From positions 24,581 through 88,580 of the forward strand of contig DFTB01000012.1 of NCBI GenBank assembly GCA_002382975.1: a stretch of DNA of 64,000 bases. The letters run 5' to 3'. The DNA is from Fibrobacter sp. UBA4223. GTDB lineage: Bacteria > Fibrobacterota > Fibrobacteria > Fibrobacterales > Fibrobacteraceae. The notes under the pieces are model-generated. The model made no database searches and was not told the DNA's origin. It saw only the letters and a program-made list of their open reading frames with translations. Positions 34,850-43,235 of the stretch are shown here, piece by piece (the stretch's first letter is position 1; the number at the start of each line of letters is the position of its first letter). The position numbers were made by a program, and so were the translations under genes.

Positions 34850-35857
34850 ATGAAGAAGATTTTTACCATTTTCGTGCTTTTGCTGGTCATTTTGGCGATT
34901 TTTGCCGTTTTTCAAGGAAAAAAACGCATAAATGCGGTATCCGACAACCAAGAAACCGTGCTTTTGGAGATTCCCAAGGGCAGTTCGGCGGCCAAAGTAT
35001 CTCAAATTTTACAGGAAAAGGGCGTCTGGAAGGACGGACTGGCATTCAAGGTCCGGAACAAAATGGACAAGCCCTCCCTCAAGGCTGGCTGGTATGAAAT
35101 CCCACCACGGCAGACCCTGGAACAGATTTTCGCCCTGCTTGCAAGCGGCAAGAACGCCGTACGCAAGGTGACCATTCCCGAAGGTCGGGCCAGTTGGGAG
35201 ATTCCCGCCTACCTGAAGAAGGCGTTCCCCGACTTGAACGAGGACCGCTGGAACAAGTTGGTCCAGGACCCGAAGTTCGCCCAGTCCCTGGGCGTAGATG
35301 CTAGTTCCCTGGAAGGTTACCTGTTGCCCGACACCTACCCCTTCGCCATCGATGCAAACGAAGAGACCATCATCAGGCAGATGGTGGCGGCGAACCTGAA
35401 GCTTCGGGACGAGATGAAAGATAAGCCGAACTCCAAGTGGGCGACTCTCGGCAACTGGCACAAGGTGCTTACCCTTGCTAGCGTGGTGGAAGAAGAAACT
35501 GGCAAACCCGACGAACGATTCTTGATTGCAGGCGTTTTTCACAACAGGCTTGAAATTGGCATGCCCCTGGGGGCCGACCCCACGGTGCGGTTCATCTTCA
35601 GGAACTTGACCGGGCCCATCTACAAGAGCCAGCTCAATAGCGACAGTCCCTACAACACCCGCAAGTTCAAGGGCCTGATGCCCGGCCCCATTTCTAATCC
35701 GGGTCGCAAGGCAATCGAAGCAGCCCTATTCCCCGCCGACACAAAGGCACTTTACTTTGTCGCAAAAGACGACGGTTCGGGCACCCACTTCTTCAGCAGC
35801 ACCCTCACCGACCACAACAAGTTCAAGGACGTGGCCGCGAAGAATAGAGGGGAATGA
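34850..35857 (+). CDS. mltG: Endolytic murein transglycosylase MltG (YceG-like)
   Basis: Cuts nascent glycan strands at the inner membrane and thereby sets peptidoglycan strand length. The 335-residue protein starts MKKIFTIFVLLLVILAIFAV (membrane anchor 4-22). A LysM-like domain follows (LLEIPKGSSAAKVSQIL), then the YceG domain with EGYLLPDTYPF and LASVVEEETGKPDERFLIAG (catalytic Glu in VVEEET). The C-terminal motif DSPYNTRKFKGLMPGPISNP is diagnostic. The TGA stop is the first triplet of a heptamer array (TGAGTTGTGAGTTG). Confidence 0.93.
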   Translation: MKKIFTIFVLLLVILAIFAVFQGKKRINAVSDNQETVLLEIPKGSSAAKVSQILQEKGVWKDGLAFKVRNKMDKPSLKAGWYEIPPRQTLEQIFALLASGKNAVRKVTIPEGRASWEIPAYLKKAFPDLNEDRWNKLVQDPKFAQSLGVDASSLEGYLLPDTYPFAIDANEETIIRQMVAANLKLRDEMKDKPNSKWATLGNWHKVLTLASVVEEETGKPDERFLIAGVFHNRLEIGMPLGADPTVRFIFRNLTGPIYKSQLNSDSPYNTRKFKGLMPGPISNPGRKAIEAALFPADTKALYFVAKDDGSGTHFFSSTLTDHNKFKDVAAKNRGE

Positions 35858-35902
35858 GTTGTGAGTTGTGAGGTGCGAGGTGCGAGGTGTGAGGTGTGAA
35901 AA
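35854..35902 (+). repeat. Heptanucleotide array containing the mltG stop codon
   Basis: Units GAATGAG, TTGTGAG, TTGTGAG, GTGCGAG, GTGCGAG, GTGTGAG, GTGTGAA. The mltG TGA is in the first unit. Confidence 0.85.
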
Positions 35903-35910
35903 AAGCAAGC

Positions 35911-35980
35911 GGATCCTCGCCTGCGCGAGGATGACGAAGAAGGTTCGCGAGGATGACGAAGAAAGTTCGCGAGGATGACA
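35911..35980. repeat. REP-like palindrome followed by two half copies
   Basis: GGATCCTCGCCTGCGCGAGG continuing ATGACGAAGAA, then two repeats of TTCGCGAGGATGACGAAGAA-like sequence. The half copies are tandem and about 20 bases apart. Confidence 0.8.
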
Positions 35981-36006
35981 CCTCTTGAGACCCGCGACCC
36001 TAATAC

Positions 36007-36076
36007 CTACAGCCTACAGCCTACAACCTACTACCTAGCCCCTAGATCCTAGCCCCTAGCCCCTAGCCCCTAGAAA
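36007..36076 (+). repeat. Heptanucleotide array containing the patatin-gene stop codon
   Basis: Ten units: CTACAGC twice, CTACAAC, CTACTAC, CTAGCCC, CTAGATC, CTAGCCC three times, CTAGAAA. The last unit supplies the TAG stop (reverse strand) of the gene at 36070-38526. Confidence 0.9.
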
Positions 36077-38526
36077 CTATAATTCCCGACGCGAACAAAG
36101 AAGGTGTAGTCCATCACGTCACCCAGTTCGTCGAGAGTTTCGCGGTCCACCAGGCGGGACATTCCCGCAGATACTGAGATGGACTTGTACGCAAAGCGTA
36201 GCGTCGGTTCCAGAATAAACTTGTCGGCCCCGAGGTGCGCCGTCGGATTCTCTTCGAAGTCCCGCACGTAGGCCCCAAAGACCCACATGCCGAACATTCC
36301 CTTGTGAAGCCCGAGGTTTATGCGGGCAAGGCCATAGTGATGGCTTAGCAGTTCCGGATTGTACCATTCCCCGGTCCAGGGCGTGGCCACAACACGCCTG
36401 CGGTAAAAGTTGTCCATCGGTTTGATACCCGTCGACTTTGGGTAGACATAGCCGTGGCCCTCGTCGTGGAACGTATCCAGGCCGCCGCCCAGGAAAAGCC
36501 CCAGCGTCAAGAAAGATACCGGTGAGCGGCTGGCGTACATTTCCAGAGAAAGCTTGTGGTATATGGGAATTAGATCCGCAATGTCTATCTTGTAACGCAC
36601 GGACTGGAGTCCCCATTCCAGGAACAGGGACTGCCCGCCATACGAAAAGAACGGATCGGTATCGCCTTCGGCATAACGGTATTGGAGAGACGGTGAAACG
36701 GGCCATGTTTCCAAATCGTCCATCCGGTACACCTGGGCAAAATCAATAGTCCTGTCTCCCAACATGAATGTAAGCGATGTCACCTGGTGGGCTGTCAAGT
36801 GGTAATCTACCCACATGTTAAAGTCGCTTCGTTTTTCACCGCGAGGCGTCGTGAAATACGCATTGTCTTCCAGGTAAGATTCAAAAGGCCGCAGGGTCTG
36901 CCAGTCATAGCGGAGCCCTACCGACCAGTCCCTGTTCCACAGGCGGGAAATTTCCAACTTGGGACTTACGCCGTATGACCTTGGGCCTACGAATCCCGAA
37001 ACCCCGAGGGCGATATCCATCTGGTTCACGAAGGAGAGCGTCACATCGCCGTAAGCGTGTGGCCCGATAGCGTTGGACCCGAAACCGCCCACAGAAACAT
37101 CTACCGTCGGGGCGACCTTCGCCCCCACCAGCACGTTCCCCGTCGGCAACATGTCAAAGGAAACGGAATCGTAGGCAGGCTCCTTGGAAATTTCTTTCAA
37201 GAAATTTTCGGGCGCCACCATGCCCGTGTCGCTTTCGTTCCAATAAGAGGCTATTGTGGAATGGGTTTCCGCAGACAGACTGTCAAAAGACGGTTTGAAC
37301 TTGAACCATGGGGAAGCCACCTTCTTGAAAGTCAAATAGTCCAGCGAGTCGTTCCTGAAAGGTATTAGTTCCGTAGCGTGGCGTTCCAAGGCAGAGAACC
37401 CCGCCTGAATCCATGCCGTATAAGCAGAATCCGTAGCGTAATGGGCGCGGAGCACCACCCCCGACTCCTGATAAGACAAATTCTGCAGGGGCTTTTCAAA
37501 AAGGATACGCTGCCAGGGAGAATTCCAGGACGACACGGAAGCAAGAGCCACCCGGGGGATGCCTACCGAAATAATGGGAACCTGGTCGTAAACATCTTCA
37601 TAGGGCACCGCAAGCCCCGGACACAGTTCTCCGGAGTTGTAGTTTTCAACCAGCGGGAGACTCTTGAACACATACTCCGAAGTATTCCATTGTTCGCCGT
37701 TACAGCCAAGCACCGTAAAGGGAATCACCGCCCCGCGAGGTACTCGGTTCATGGCTTCTTGAAAGCGGAGCTTTGCAAGGGCATACCTGTGGGCGGAAGT
37801 ATCCGGTTCAAAGGACTTGGGAATTTTCCGCAAAGTCATGGACGAATCCGGCTGCAACGCAAAACGATAACGCAGGCTGGGCACGCCATCGGGAGAAATG
37901 GGCCACCTGGCCTGTTCCTGCTTTTTATTGTACAGGTCGTCGAACATATTGTGGCCCACGTAGCCCTGCAGGTACGGGTCCAGCAGCACTCGCTGGATAT
38001 CGTCTAGCGTCATTCCGTGAGTCCAGAGGTAACCCACGAAAGCGCCCCACGACGTACCCACCACGGAATCGATACGGACCTTGTAGGTTTCGATGGCATA
38101 GAGCACTCCCAGGTGGAACCAGGGAGAACGCTCACCGCCACTGAGGTAGAGGACGGATTTCTTTGGGGCTGAATTCGGAATTCGGATTTCGGAATTCGGA
38201 TTGCCTGAATCGGAAGGACTGATTTCGCCTGTCGACAAATCTATGGTTTCGCATTTCCACGATGTGTCGGGGGAAGCCTCCCCCTCGCTCCCGCTGTCGG
38301 GGTTCGAGGTTCGAGGCTCGAGGCTAGAGGCTAGAGGAATGTCATCCTCGCGTAGGCGAGGATCCGCTTGAGAGGTTTGAGGTTCAGATGTAGTGGGAAC
38401 AAGACTATCCGCAGGGGCCTGCGCCGTAGAATCCTGGGTAGCAGTCATCTGCGACAGCAGACTGTCGGCAGGTTCTGCAGGCAACAGGGAAAAAGCGACC
38501 AACAAGATGGCCGCCACCTTCGGCAT
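36070..38526 (-). CDS. Patatin-like phospholipase fused to a C-terminal outer-membrane barrel (PlpD-like)
   Basis: An 818-residue exported protein. The start at MPKVAAILLVAFSLLPAEPA gives a signal peptide and sits 7 bases after the upstream stop. Residues about 20-130 are a low-complexity linker partly encoded by heptamer and REP-like repeats. A patatin domain follows: VLYLSGGERSPWFHLGVLYA and GTSWG near 153-158, holding the serine nucleophile. No DG[GA] motif for the partner Asp is evident. The C-terminal roughly 340 residues alternate polar and apolar residues and end in VRVGNYSF, typical of a beta-barrel. This resembles type Vd (PlpD) autotransporters. Last gene of the ABC/PilT-like operon. 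Confidence 0.8.
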   Translation of the reverse strand: MPKVAAILLVAFSLLPAEPADSLLSQMTATQDSTAQAPADSLVPTTSEPQTSQADPRLREDDIPLASSLEPRTSNPDSGSEGEASPDTSWKCETIDLSTGEISPSDSGNPNSEIRIPNSAPKKSVLYLSGGERSPWFHLGVLYAIETYKVRIDSVVGTSWGAFVGYLWTHGMTLDDIQRVLLDPYLQGYVGHNMFDDLYNKKQEQARWPISPDGVPSLRYRFALQPDSSMTLRKIPKSFEPDTSAHRYALAKLRFQEAMNRVPRGAVIPFTVLGCNGEQWNTSEYVFKSLPLVENYNSGELCPGLAVPYEDVYDQVPIISVGIPRVALASVSSWNSPWQRILFEKPLQNLSYQESGVVLRAHYATDSAYTAWIQAGFSALERHATELIPFRNDSLDYLTFKKVASPWFKFKPSFDSLSAETHSTIASYWNESDTGMVAPENFLKEISKEPAYDSVSFDMLPTGNVLVGAKVAPTVDVSVGGFGSNAIGPHAYGDVTLSFVNQMDIALGVSGFVGPRSYGVSPKLEISRLWNRDWSVGLRYDWQTLRPFESYLEDNAYFTTPRGEKRSDFNMWVDYHLTAHQVTSLTFMLGDRTIDFAQVYRMDDLETWPVSPSLQYRYAEGDTDPFFSYGGQSLFLEWGLQSVRYKIDIADLIPIYHKLSLEMYASRSPVSFLTLGLFLGGGLDTFHDEGHGYVYPKSTGIKPMDNFYRRRVVATPWTGEWYNPELLSHHYGLARINLGLHKGMFGMWVFGAYVRDFEENPTAHLGADKFILEPTLRFAYKSISVSAGMSRLVDRETLDELGDVMDYTFFVRVGNYSF
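38171..38212 (+). repeat. Heptanucleotide array inside the patatin-gene coding sequence
   Basis: Units GAATTCG, GAATTCG, GATTTCG, GAATTCG, GATTGCC, TGAATCG. They encode the SGNPNSEIRIPNS segment of the linker. The same motif occurs intergenically at 48974-49064 and 52212-52250. Confidence 0.85.
38301..38364 (+). repeat. Heptanucleotide array plus REP-like palindrome inside the coding sequence
   Basis: Units GGTTCGA, GGTTCGA, GGCTCGA, GGCTAGA, GGCTAGA, then GGAAT and the palindrome GTCATCCTCGCGTAGGCGAG-GATC. Read on the minus strand they encode [20 protein letters not shown]. In another frame the TCTAGCC units contain TAG stops. Confidence 0.88.
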
Positions 38527-38533
38527 AAACCGC

Positions 38534-39541
38534 CTAGGCAAACCTTGCGGGATTGGCCACATACTTAGCCGCCACCTCTTGAGCCACGTATCCGGAACGC
38601 ACCAGTTCTGCAAGACTGTCGTCCATCAGCATCATGCCTTCGGAAGCCGAAGCCGCAATGACCGACGGCAGCTTGAAATGATCCCCCGTGCGGACACACA
38701 TGGCCACGTTCTGGGAATTGAAAAGTACTTCCCAGGCGGCAACGGCACCGGAACCTTCGGCTGCTCCCGGAAGCAGGCGCTGCACCACCACCGCCTTCAG
38801 CACAGAAGAAAGCATGGTCCGAACCAAAGCCTTGTCTTCGGGCTTGGCGGCCGCTACAAGGGCATCCAGGGCGCCAGCGGAATTGCCGGCGGTCACGTTG
38901 CACACCACCAAGGCGCCCGCTTCGGCAGCCCGCAACATGGGCAGTAAAAAACTGGAGTCGAAATCGCCCATCCACAGAAGGTCAACTCCGCTACGGATAG
39001 CCTGGTCCACTTTTTCGGCAACGCCACCCACGGAATCTTCGAGAATGAGACTGCTCCCCTGCTTTACAGGAAGTTCCTGGGCCTTGTCCAAAAAGCAGGC
39101 CCTTAAAATCTTGGATTCGCAAAGAGCGCCCACATAGGCCGTGGCGCTGGTGGTCTTGCCGGAGCATGCCGGACCTGCAAAAAGCACCAGGCCTGAACTA
39201 AAGCCCAGCATATTTTCCAGAACAGGAGGAATTCCGAGAGAGGCAAAATCCGGACACTCGTTCAAGAGCGGACGGAATACGGCCCCGTTACCGAGAGCCT
39301 CACGAAAATACCGCACGCGCCAGCGCATGCCCTGCCAAGGTCCGCCAATCATAGAGCCGGATTCCCCTTCCAGGGAGCCCAAAAATTCAGCCAAGGAACC
39401 AAAGGGAATAACCGGAGCGTCGGGAACGGCGCAGACCTGCCCTGCCAAGCGAATTGCAGGAACTGCACCTTCGGTAATAATCAGTTCACTACTGCCGGTA
39501 TTGACGGCATATTCCAAAAGAGATTCAATTTCTGCAGCCAT
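38534..39541 (-). CDS. PilT/GspE-like ATPase, catalytic boxes degenerate
   Basis: A 335-residue cytosolic P-loop protein of the secretion/retraction ATPase family. It has an N-terminal PAS-like domain (1-95, 'AAEIESLLEYAVNTGSSELI'), then Walker A GPACSGKTT near 122. The Asp-box region is degenerate (ACFLDKAQELPV). The Walker B region VDLLWMGDFD has Asp where PilT has the catalytic Glu. The His box is GALVVCNVTAGN instead of G.LVF.TLHTN. Family membership is clear; hydrolytic activity is doubtful or altered. It lies 2 bases after the related ATPase upstream. No pilin gene is nearby. Confidence 0.8.
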   Translation of the reverse strand: MAAEIESLLEYAVNTGSSELIITEGAVPAIRLAGQVCAVPDAPVIPFGSLAEFLGSLEGESGSMIGGPWQGMRWRVRYFREALGNGAVFRPLLNECPDFASLGIPPVLENMLGFSSGLVLFAGPACSGKTTSATAYVGALCESKILRACFLDKAQELPVKQGSSLILEDSVGGVAEKVDQAIRSGVDLLWMGDFDSSFLLPMLRAAEAGALVVCNVTAGNSAGALDALVAAAKPEDKALVRTMLSSVLKAVVVQRLLPGAAEGSGAVAAWEVLFNSQNVAMCVRTGDHFKLPSVIAASASEGMMLMDDSLAELVRSGYVAQEVAAKYVANPARFA

Positions 39542-39543
39542 CT

Positions 39544-41169
39544 TTATGCCTCCCCGCCTGCAGGATGATACGCCGCAAAGCGTCTAATGTCATTTGCCCG
39601 TTTCCAGGCCTCTACACCGTCGATGTAACCCGCTTCCACGCATTTCTGCAGGGAATCGTCCAGAGTAACGCCCTGGTCCCGCTGGCTACTGATTGCAGCA
39701 TTCAGCTGGGACAGGTCGCCCTTGCGAATCATGCCCGCAATAGTAGGCGTCACCCGCACCGCTTCAGCGGCAAGAACCAGGCCCTGGTTGTCCACCACAG
39801 GAACCAAATGCTGCACGATAACACCCTTCAGCTGGTCTGCCAGGGAACTGGCCAAAGAAGACCGTCCGCTTTCGGGAACAGAAACCAGGAGCCTCGAAAG
39901 CAGGGCGTGGATATTGTTCCCGCGGGTAACGGCAAACACCAGAGCACCGGAATTGGCGGCCTGCAAAAGCAGGTTCAGTTCATCCACGTTTTCCAGATGG
40001 TCAAAGCAAATCACGTCGGCACCGTCACGCATGGCAAGGGCGATACCGTCCATACCCGTACGCACATGAAGTCCAACTTCTTTTTGGACCAAGGCGCCGA
40101 CACCGCCCTGCAAGATTCTTTCAATAGGCCGTTCGATGGTCTGAATGTAGCACGGACGGTTTGCGGCAATGGTTTCGGCGAAGGCGTTCACCGTAGTGGT
40201 GCGCCCGCTGGCCGAAGGACCAGCCACCAGCACCAGGCCGCTGTTGAGCTCCGCAAACTGGGTGCAGAAAGGCGGCAGGTTCAGAGAATCCAGAGCCACC
40301 GCCTCCGTAGGAATCACCCGGATAGACACGCTGGGAACGACCCCGTTCCAGGTTACGGAAATGCGGGCACGGCCCACACCAGCGAGAGCAATGGTTTTGC
40401 TGAAGTTCTTGCCCGCCACCACCTGGTAGCCGTCGGCAAAACCTTCGGAGGCTTCGGCCAAAAGTTCAGAGATGCGGGTCTTGTCCACCACCTGTTCGGT
40501 AGCCGGGAACAGCGCACCGGACTGGCGCATGACCACCTGACGGTTGGAATAAAGGTAGATGTCCGTAGCGCCGTACTGACGAGCAAAGGCAATCATCTTT
40601 TTCAAGGACATGATGGGGAGCAACGTCTGGGGAGCTTCTACCGCCGTTCCCTCTCCAGAAGAAAGGGCGAACTGACGCGGCAGTTCCTGCTCGCCTTCTT
40701 CGGCGGAATCTTCTCCAGTCTCTTCGGCAATGCTGATGGTCGAAATGCTTGTGGTTTCCAAACCGGATACCTTTTCTACCACCATATTGGACGAAGAAGA
40801 TTCACCATAAATGTTGTTGCCCTCGATCTGCAGGGCAGGTTCGTCATCCACAGGTTCGGCCACAGCGGGCTTTGCCTCTACAGGAGCGGGCTTGGGAGCA
40901 GGAGCGGCAGCAGGGGCGGGCTTAGGTGCTGGTGCTGTCGGCTGGACCTGCGCCGGTTGGGCCGCAGCGTTAGCGGCAGCATGCTTTGCCTCCAGGTTCT
41001 GCACAAAGGCAAGAACCTTCGCATACATGGCCTGCTGCAAAATACCCGCCTTGACCAGAACCTGGCCAATGTCCATAGATTCCGTAATTTCGCCCCAATG
41101 GGCCTTGACCTGATCCTCCGTGACCACCTTGTTGTGGACGAGGACCTGTGCCATATACTGATTTCTCAT
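39544..41169 (-). CDS. GspE/PilB/PilT-like ATPase with N-terminal MshEN-like domain and Arg in Walker A
   Basis: A 541-residue protein. The MshEN-like N-terminal domain (1-60, 'MAQVLVHNKVVTEDQVKAHW', IGQVLVKAGIL) is followed by an Ala/Pro-rich linker (about 70-120) and an acidic segment, then a PilT-like PAS and ATPase core. Walker A reads GPSASGRTT near 315, so the invariant Lys is Arg. The Asp box is TIERPIE. The Walker B region is ADVICFDHLEN with no GE, and the His box is replaced (ALVFAVTRGNN). It could sense cyclic-di-GMP through MshEN-type motifs, but those are not clearly conserved here. Its ATG overlaps the permease stop (ATGA). Confidence 0.8.
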   Translation of the reverse strand: MRNQYMAQVLVHNKVVTEDQVKAHWGEITESMDIGQVLVKAGILQQAMYAKVLAFVQNLEAKHAAANAAAQPAQVQPTAPAPKPAPAAAPAPKPAPVEAKPAVAEPVDDEPALQIEGNNIYGESSSSNMVVEKVSGLETTSISTISIAEETGEDSAEEGEQELPRQFALSSGEGTAVEAPQTLLPIMSLKKMIAFARQYGATDIYLYSNRQVVMRQSGALFPATEQVVDKTRISELLAEASEGFADGYQVVAGKNFSKTIALAGVGRARISVTWNGVVPSVSIRVIPTEAVALDSLNLPPFCTQFAELNSGLVLVAGPSASGRTTTVNAFAETIAANRPCYIQTIERPIERILQGGVGALVQKEVGLHVRTGMDGIALAMRDGADVICFDHLENVDELNLLLQAANSGALVFAVTRGNNIHALLSRLLVSVPESGRSSLASSLADQLKGVIVQHLVPVVDNQGLVLAAEAVRVTPTIAGMIRKGDLSQLNAAISSQRDQGVTLDDSLQKCVEAGYIDGVEAWKRANDIRRFAAYHPAGGEA

Positions 41170-41975
41170 AGGAAATCCCTCCGGCTGAACCACCAACTAG
41201 CGATGGCCAAGAAAACACCAACATAACCGATTGCGTAAACCGTATTCCAGAAAAGATACATATCCGGCAGAGCAAGCCCGTGAACCACGTAGCTGGTCAC
41301 GTTGTAGCGGTACAGTCCTGGGAACACGGCGTGAATCACCACGGCTAGCTTTTCAAGCAGTGCCGTAGAAGTATCCCCCATCTCGCCCATACGGCTAGCA
41401 AAACGAATCTGCTCTAGAAGCTGGTTGCTCAAGTGTCCTGCAAAATAAACGCCCAAGGTAAACAGGGCGCTCAGGATAGTGGAGCTGAAACTGCTGAACA
41501 GAAGCGCCACCGCAATCACAACCGCCAGTTCCCAGAAAATCAGGTAAATCGCCGTCAGCAGACTTACCGTAGGCTCGGAATTCGTTAGGAACAGGATGGA
41601 GTAGTAGATGCAGGTGAGCAGCGCCAAATGGACGGCCACCACCGCCAACAGCCCAAGGTACTTGCCCACGATGAAGGTGGCGCGACTGATGGGCTTGGAC
41701 AACAGGGTGAGAACCGTCCGCCGCTGGATTTCCTTTTGCACCAGGCTGATACCCACGAAAATGGAAATCAAAAGACCCGAAAGGCTCATCACCGAAAGGG
41801 TGGTGGACTTGATGACGTATGCCCGGTCGAACACGGACCATTCACCAAGCACGATGCTGAACAGGGCAAGTCCCACGGCCAAAAGACCGATATTGTAAAG
41901 AATCTTGTCGCGGATAGATTCGCGGAAGGTATTGAGGGCAATAATGCCGATATGCTTAAGCGTCTGCACGGGCAA
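41166..41975 (-). CDS. ABC-2 type transporter permease
   Basis: A 269-residue membrane protein with about six hydrophobic segments (NIGLLAVGLALFSIVLG, LSVMSLSGLLISIFVGISLV, YLGLLAVVAVHLALLTCIYY, IFWELAVVIAVALLFSSFSS, and two more to the C-terminus). It has the NosY-like 'VQKEIQRRTVLTLLSKPISR' stretch typical of ABC-2 permeases. It overlaps the ATPase gene by 20 bases, so the two form one exporter. Substrate unknown. Confidence 0.88.
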   Translation of the reverse strand: MPVQTLKHIGIIALNTFRESIRDKILYNIGLLAVGLALFSIVLGEWSVFDRAYVIKSTTLSVMSLSGLLISIFVGISLVQKEIQRRTVLTLLSKPISRATFIVGKYLGLLAVVAVHLALLTCIYYSILFLTNSEPTVSLLTAIYLIFWELAVVIAVALLFSSFSSTILSALFTLGVYFAGHLSNQLLEQIRFASRMGEMGDTSTALLEKLAVVIHAVFPGLYRYNVTSYVVHGLALPDMYLFWNTVYAIGYVGVFLAIASWWFSRRDFL

Positions 41976-42867
41976 TCTCCTCGGTCAAAATGTCTTCTAG
42001 GCTCGGGCGCTTGTGGTCCATTTTCTCTACCGCGATGCCGTTGTCCAGGCAGTAGCGGAGCAGCCGGTCTCGGGCGGCATCGTCGGCACAGATGACCTCC
42101 TGGGGGTGCCCTGCCAGGGCGACGCCCTCGGGCAAGTCCTTAGCCGCAATAGCGGTGCGGGTCCGCACGTGGTATTCGATACCGCAGGAATCCGTAATCT
42201 CATCGACGGTTCCTTCACGAACGATGCGGCCATCCACAATCATGGCCACCCGATGGCTGATGGATTCCACGTCACTCAGAAGGTGGCTGGAATAGAAGAT
42301 GGTCACCCCGTCCCGGTTCAGTTCCAGAATGGCCTCCCGGACATCGCGACGGCCCATGGGGTCCAGTCCGCTCATGGGTTCGTCCAGAATCAACAGTTTG
42401 GGCTTGCCGAGAATGGCCTGGGCAATTCCCACACGCTGCATCATGCCCTTGGAGTACGAACGCAGACGACGATCAATCCAGTCTTTGTCGGCGTGAAGCA
42501 ACTGCAACGCCCAGGTGATGCGTTCGTTCAGAAGGTTCCCTTCTAGCCCCACCAGCTTGCCGTAGAACTGCAAAAGTTCCCGACCCGTAAGGTAGTCATA
42601 AAAATAAGGTTGTTCCGGAGAATATCCGATAAAACGGCGGCTCTTGACATCGCGGGGGCTGATGCCGTTTACCAGCACCTTGCCGGAATCAAAATTCAAA
42701 AGGCCGGTCAGCACCTTGATGGTGGTGGACTTGCCCGCCCCGTTGGGGCCGATAAAACCGTAAATCTGACCCGGTTCCACATGAAGGCTCACATCCTTCA
42801 GCGCCAGTTTCGGTTTCATCAGGAAACCGCTCCTGTAGGTCTTGTGCAAATGCTCAATCTGAATCAT
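41956..42867 (-). CDS. ABC transporter ATP-binding protein
   Basis: A 303-residue ATPase with all hallmarks intact: Walker A GPNGAGKSTT, Q-loop region YSPEQPYFYDYLTG, signature YSKGMMQRVGIAQA, Walker B LLILDEPMSGLDP, and H-loop YSSHLLSD. The C-terminal extension (about 215-303) is like that of CcmA/NosF-type ATPases. It pairs with the overlapping ABC-2 permease. Confidence 0.94.
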   Translation of the reverse strand: MIQIEHLHKTYRSGFLMKPKLALKDVSLHVEPGQIYGFIGPNGAGKSTTIKVLTGLLNFDSGKVLVNGISPRDVKSRRFIGYSPEQPYFYDYLTGRELLQFYGKLVGLEGNLLNERITWALQLLHADKDWIDRRLRSYSKGMMQRVGIAQAILGKPKLLILDEPMSGLDPMGRRDVREAILELNRDGVTIFYSSHLLSDVESISHRVAMIVDGRIVREGTVDEITDSCGIEYHVRTRTAIAAKDLPEGVALAGHPQEVICADDAARDRLLRYCLDNGIAVEKMDHKRPSLEDILTEEIARADA

Positions 42868-42870
42868 AAA

Positions 42871-43143
42871 CTACTCTTGATCGTCTTTCTTTCCAAAAAT
42901 CCGGCTTTCGGTCTCTTCTATTTCGCGGCGGCGCTTGTCGGCACAAATCTTCTTGTTCACAAAGAAATAGATGATGGCGCCAACAAGGTACACCGCGAGG
43001 CCTGAATAGAAGAAGGGGTTGATGGAGGTTCCCTCTAACCCCGGGAAAAGATTCAACAAAACGCTATGACCAAACAGGCTCAAAATCACCAGCACAAAGC
43101 CCAAGCCACGCAGGACATAAGTCAAAACTATCAATTTGTTCAT
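42871..43143 (-). CDS. Small two-helix membrane protein
   Basis: A 90-residue protein. The start at MNKLIVLTYVLRGLGFVLVI follows the SD TTGAGGTATCA. Two membrane segments (4-28 and 47-65, FFYSGLAVYLVGAIIYFFVN) and a charged cytosolic tail (KKICADKRRREIEETESRIF). It ends 3 bases before the ABC ATPase gene and is the likely first gene of the operon. No family recognised. Confidence 0.72.
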   Translation of the reverse strand: MNKLIVLTYVLRGLGFVLVILSLFGHSVLLNLFPGLEGTSINPFFYSGLAVYLVGAIIYFFVNKKICADKRRREIEETESRIFGKKDDQE

Positions 43144-43235
43144 TGATACCTCAAAATGGTACTTTTCACCATTGAAAAATACACTTTTTGATGGCGTTGC
43201 ACAGAACAAATGGCTGAAATTCTGCGTTTTTCGGC

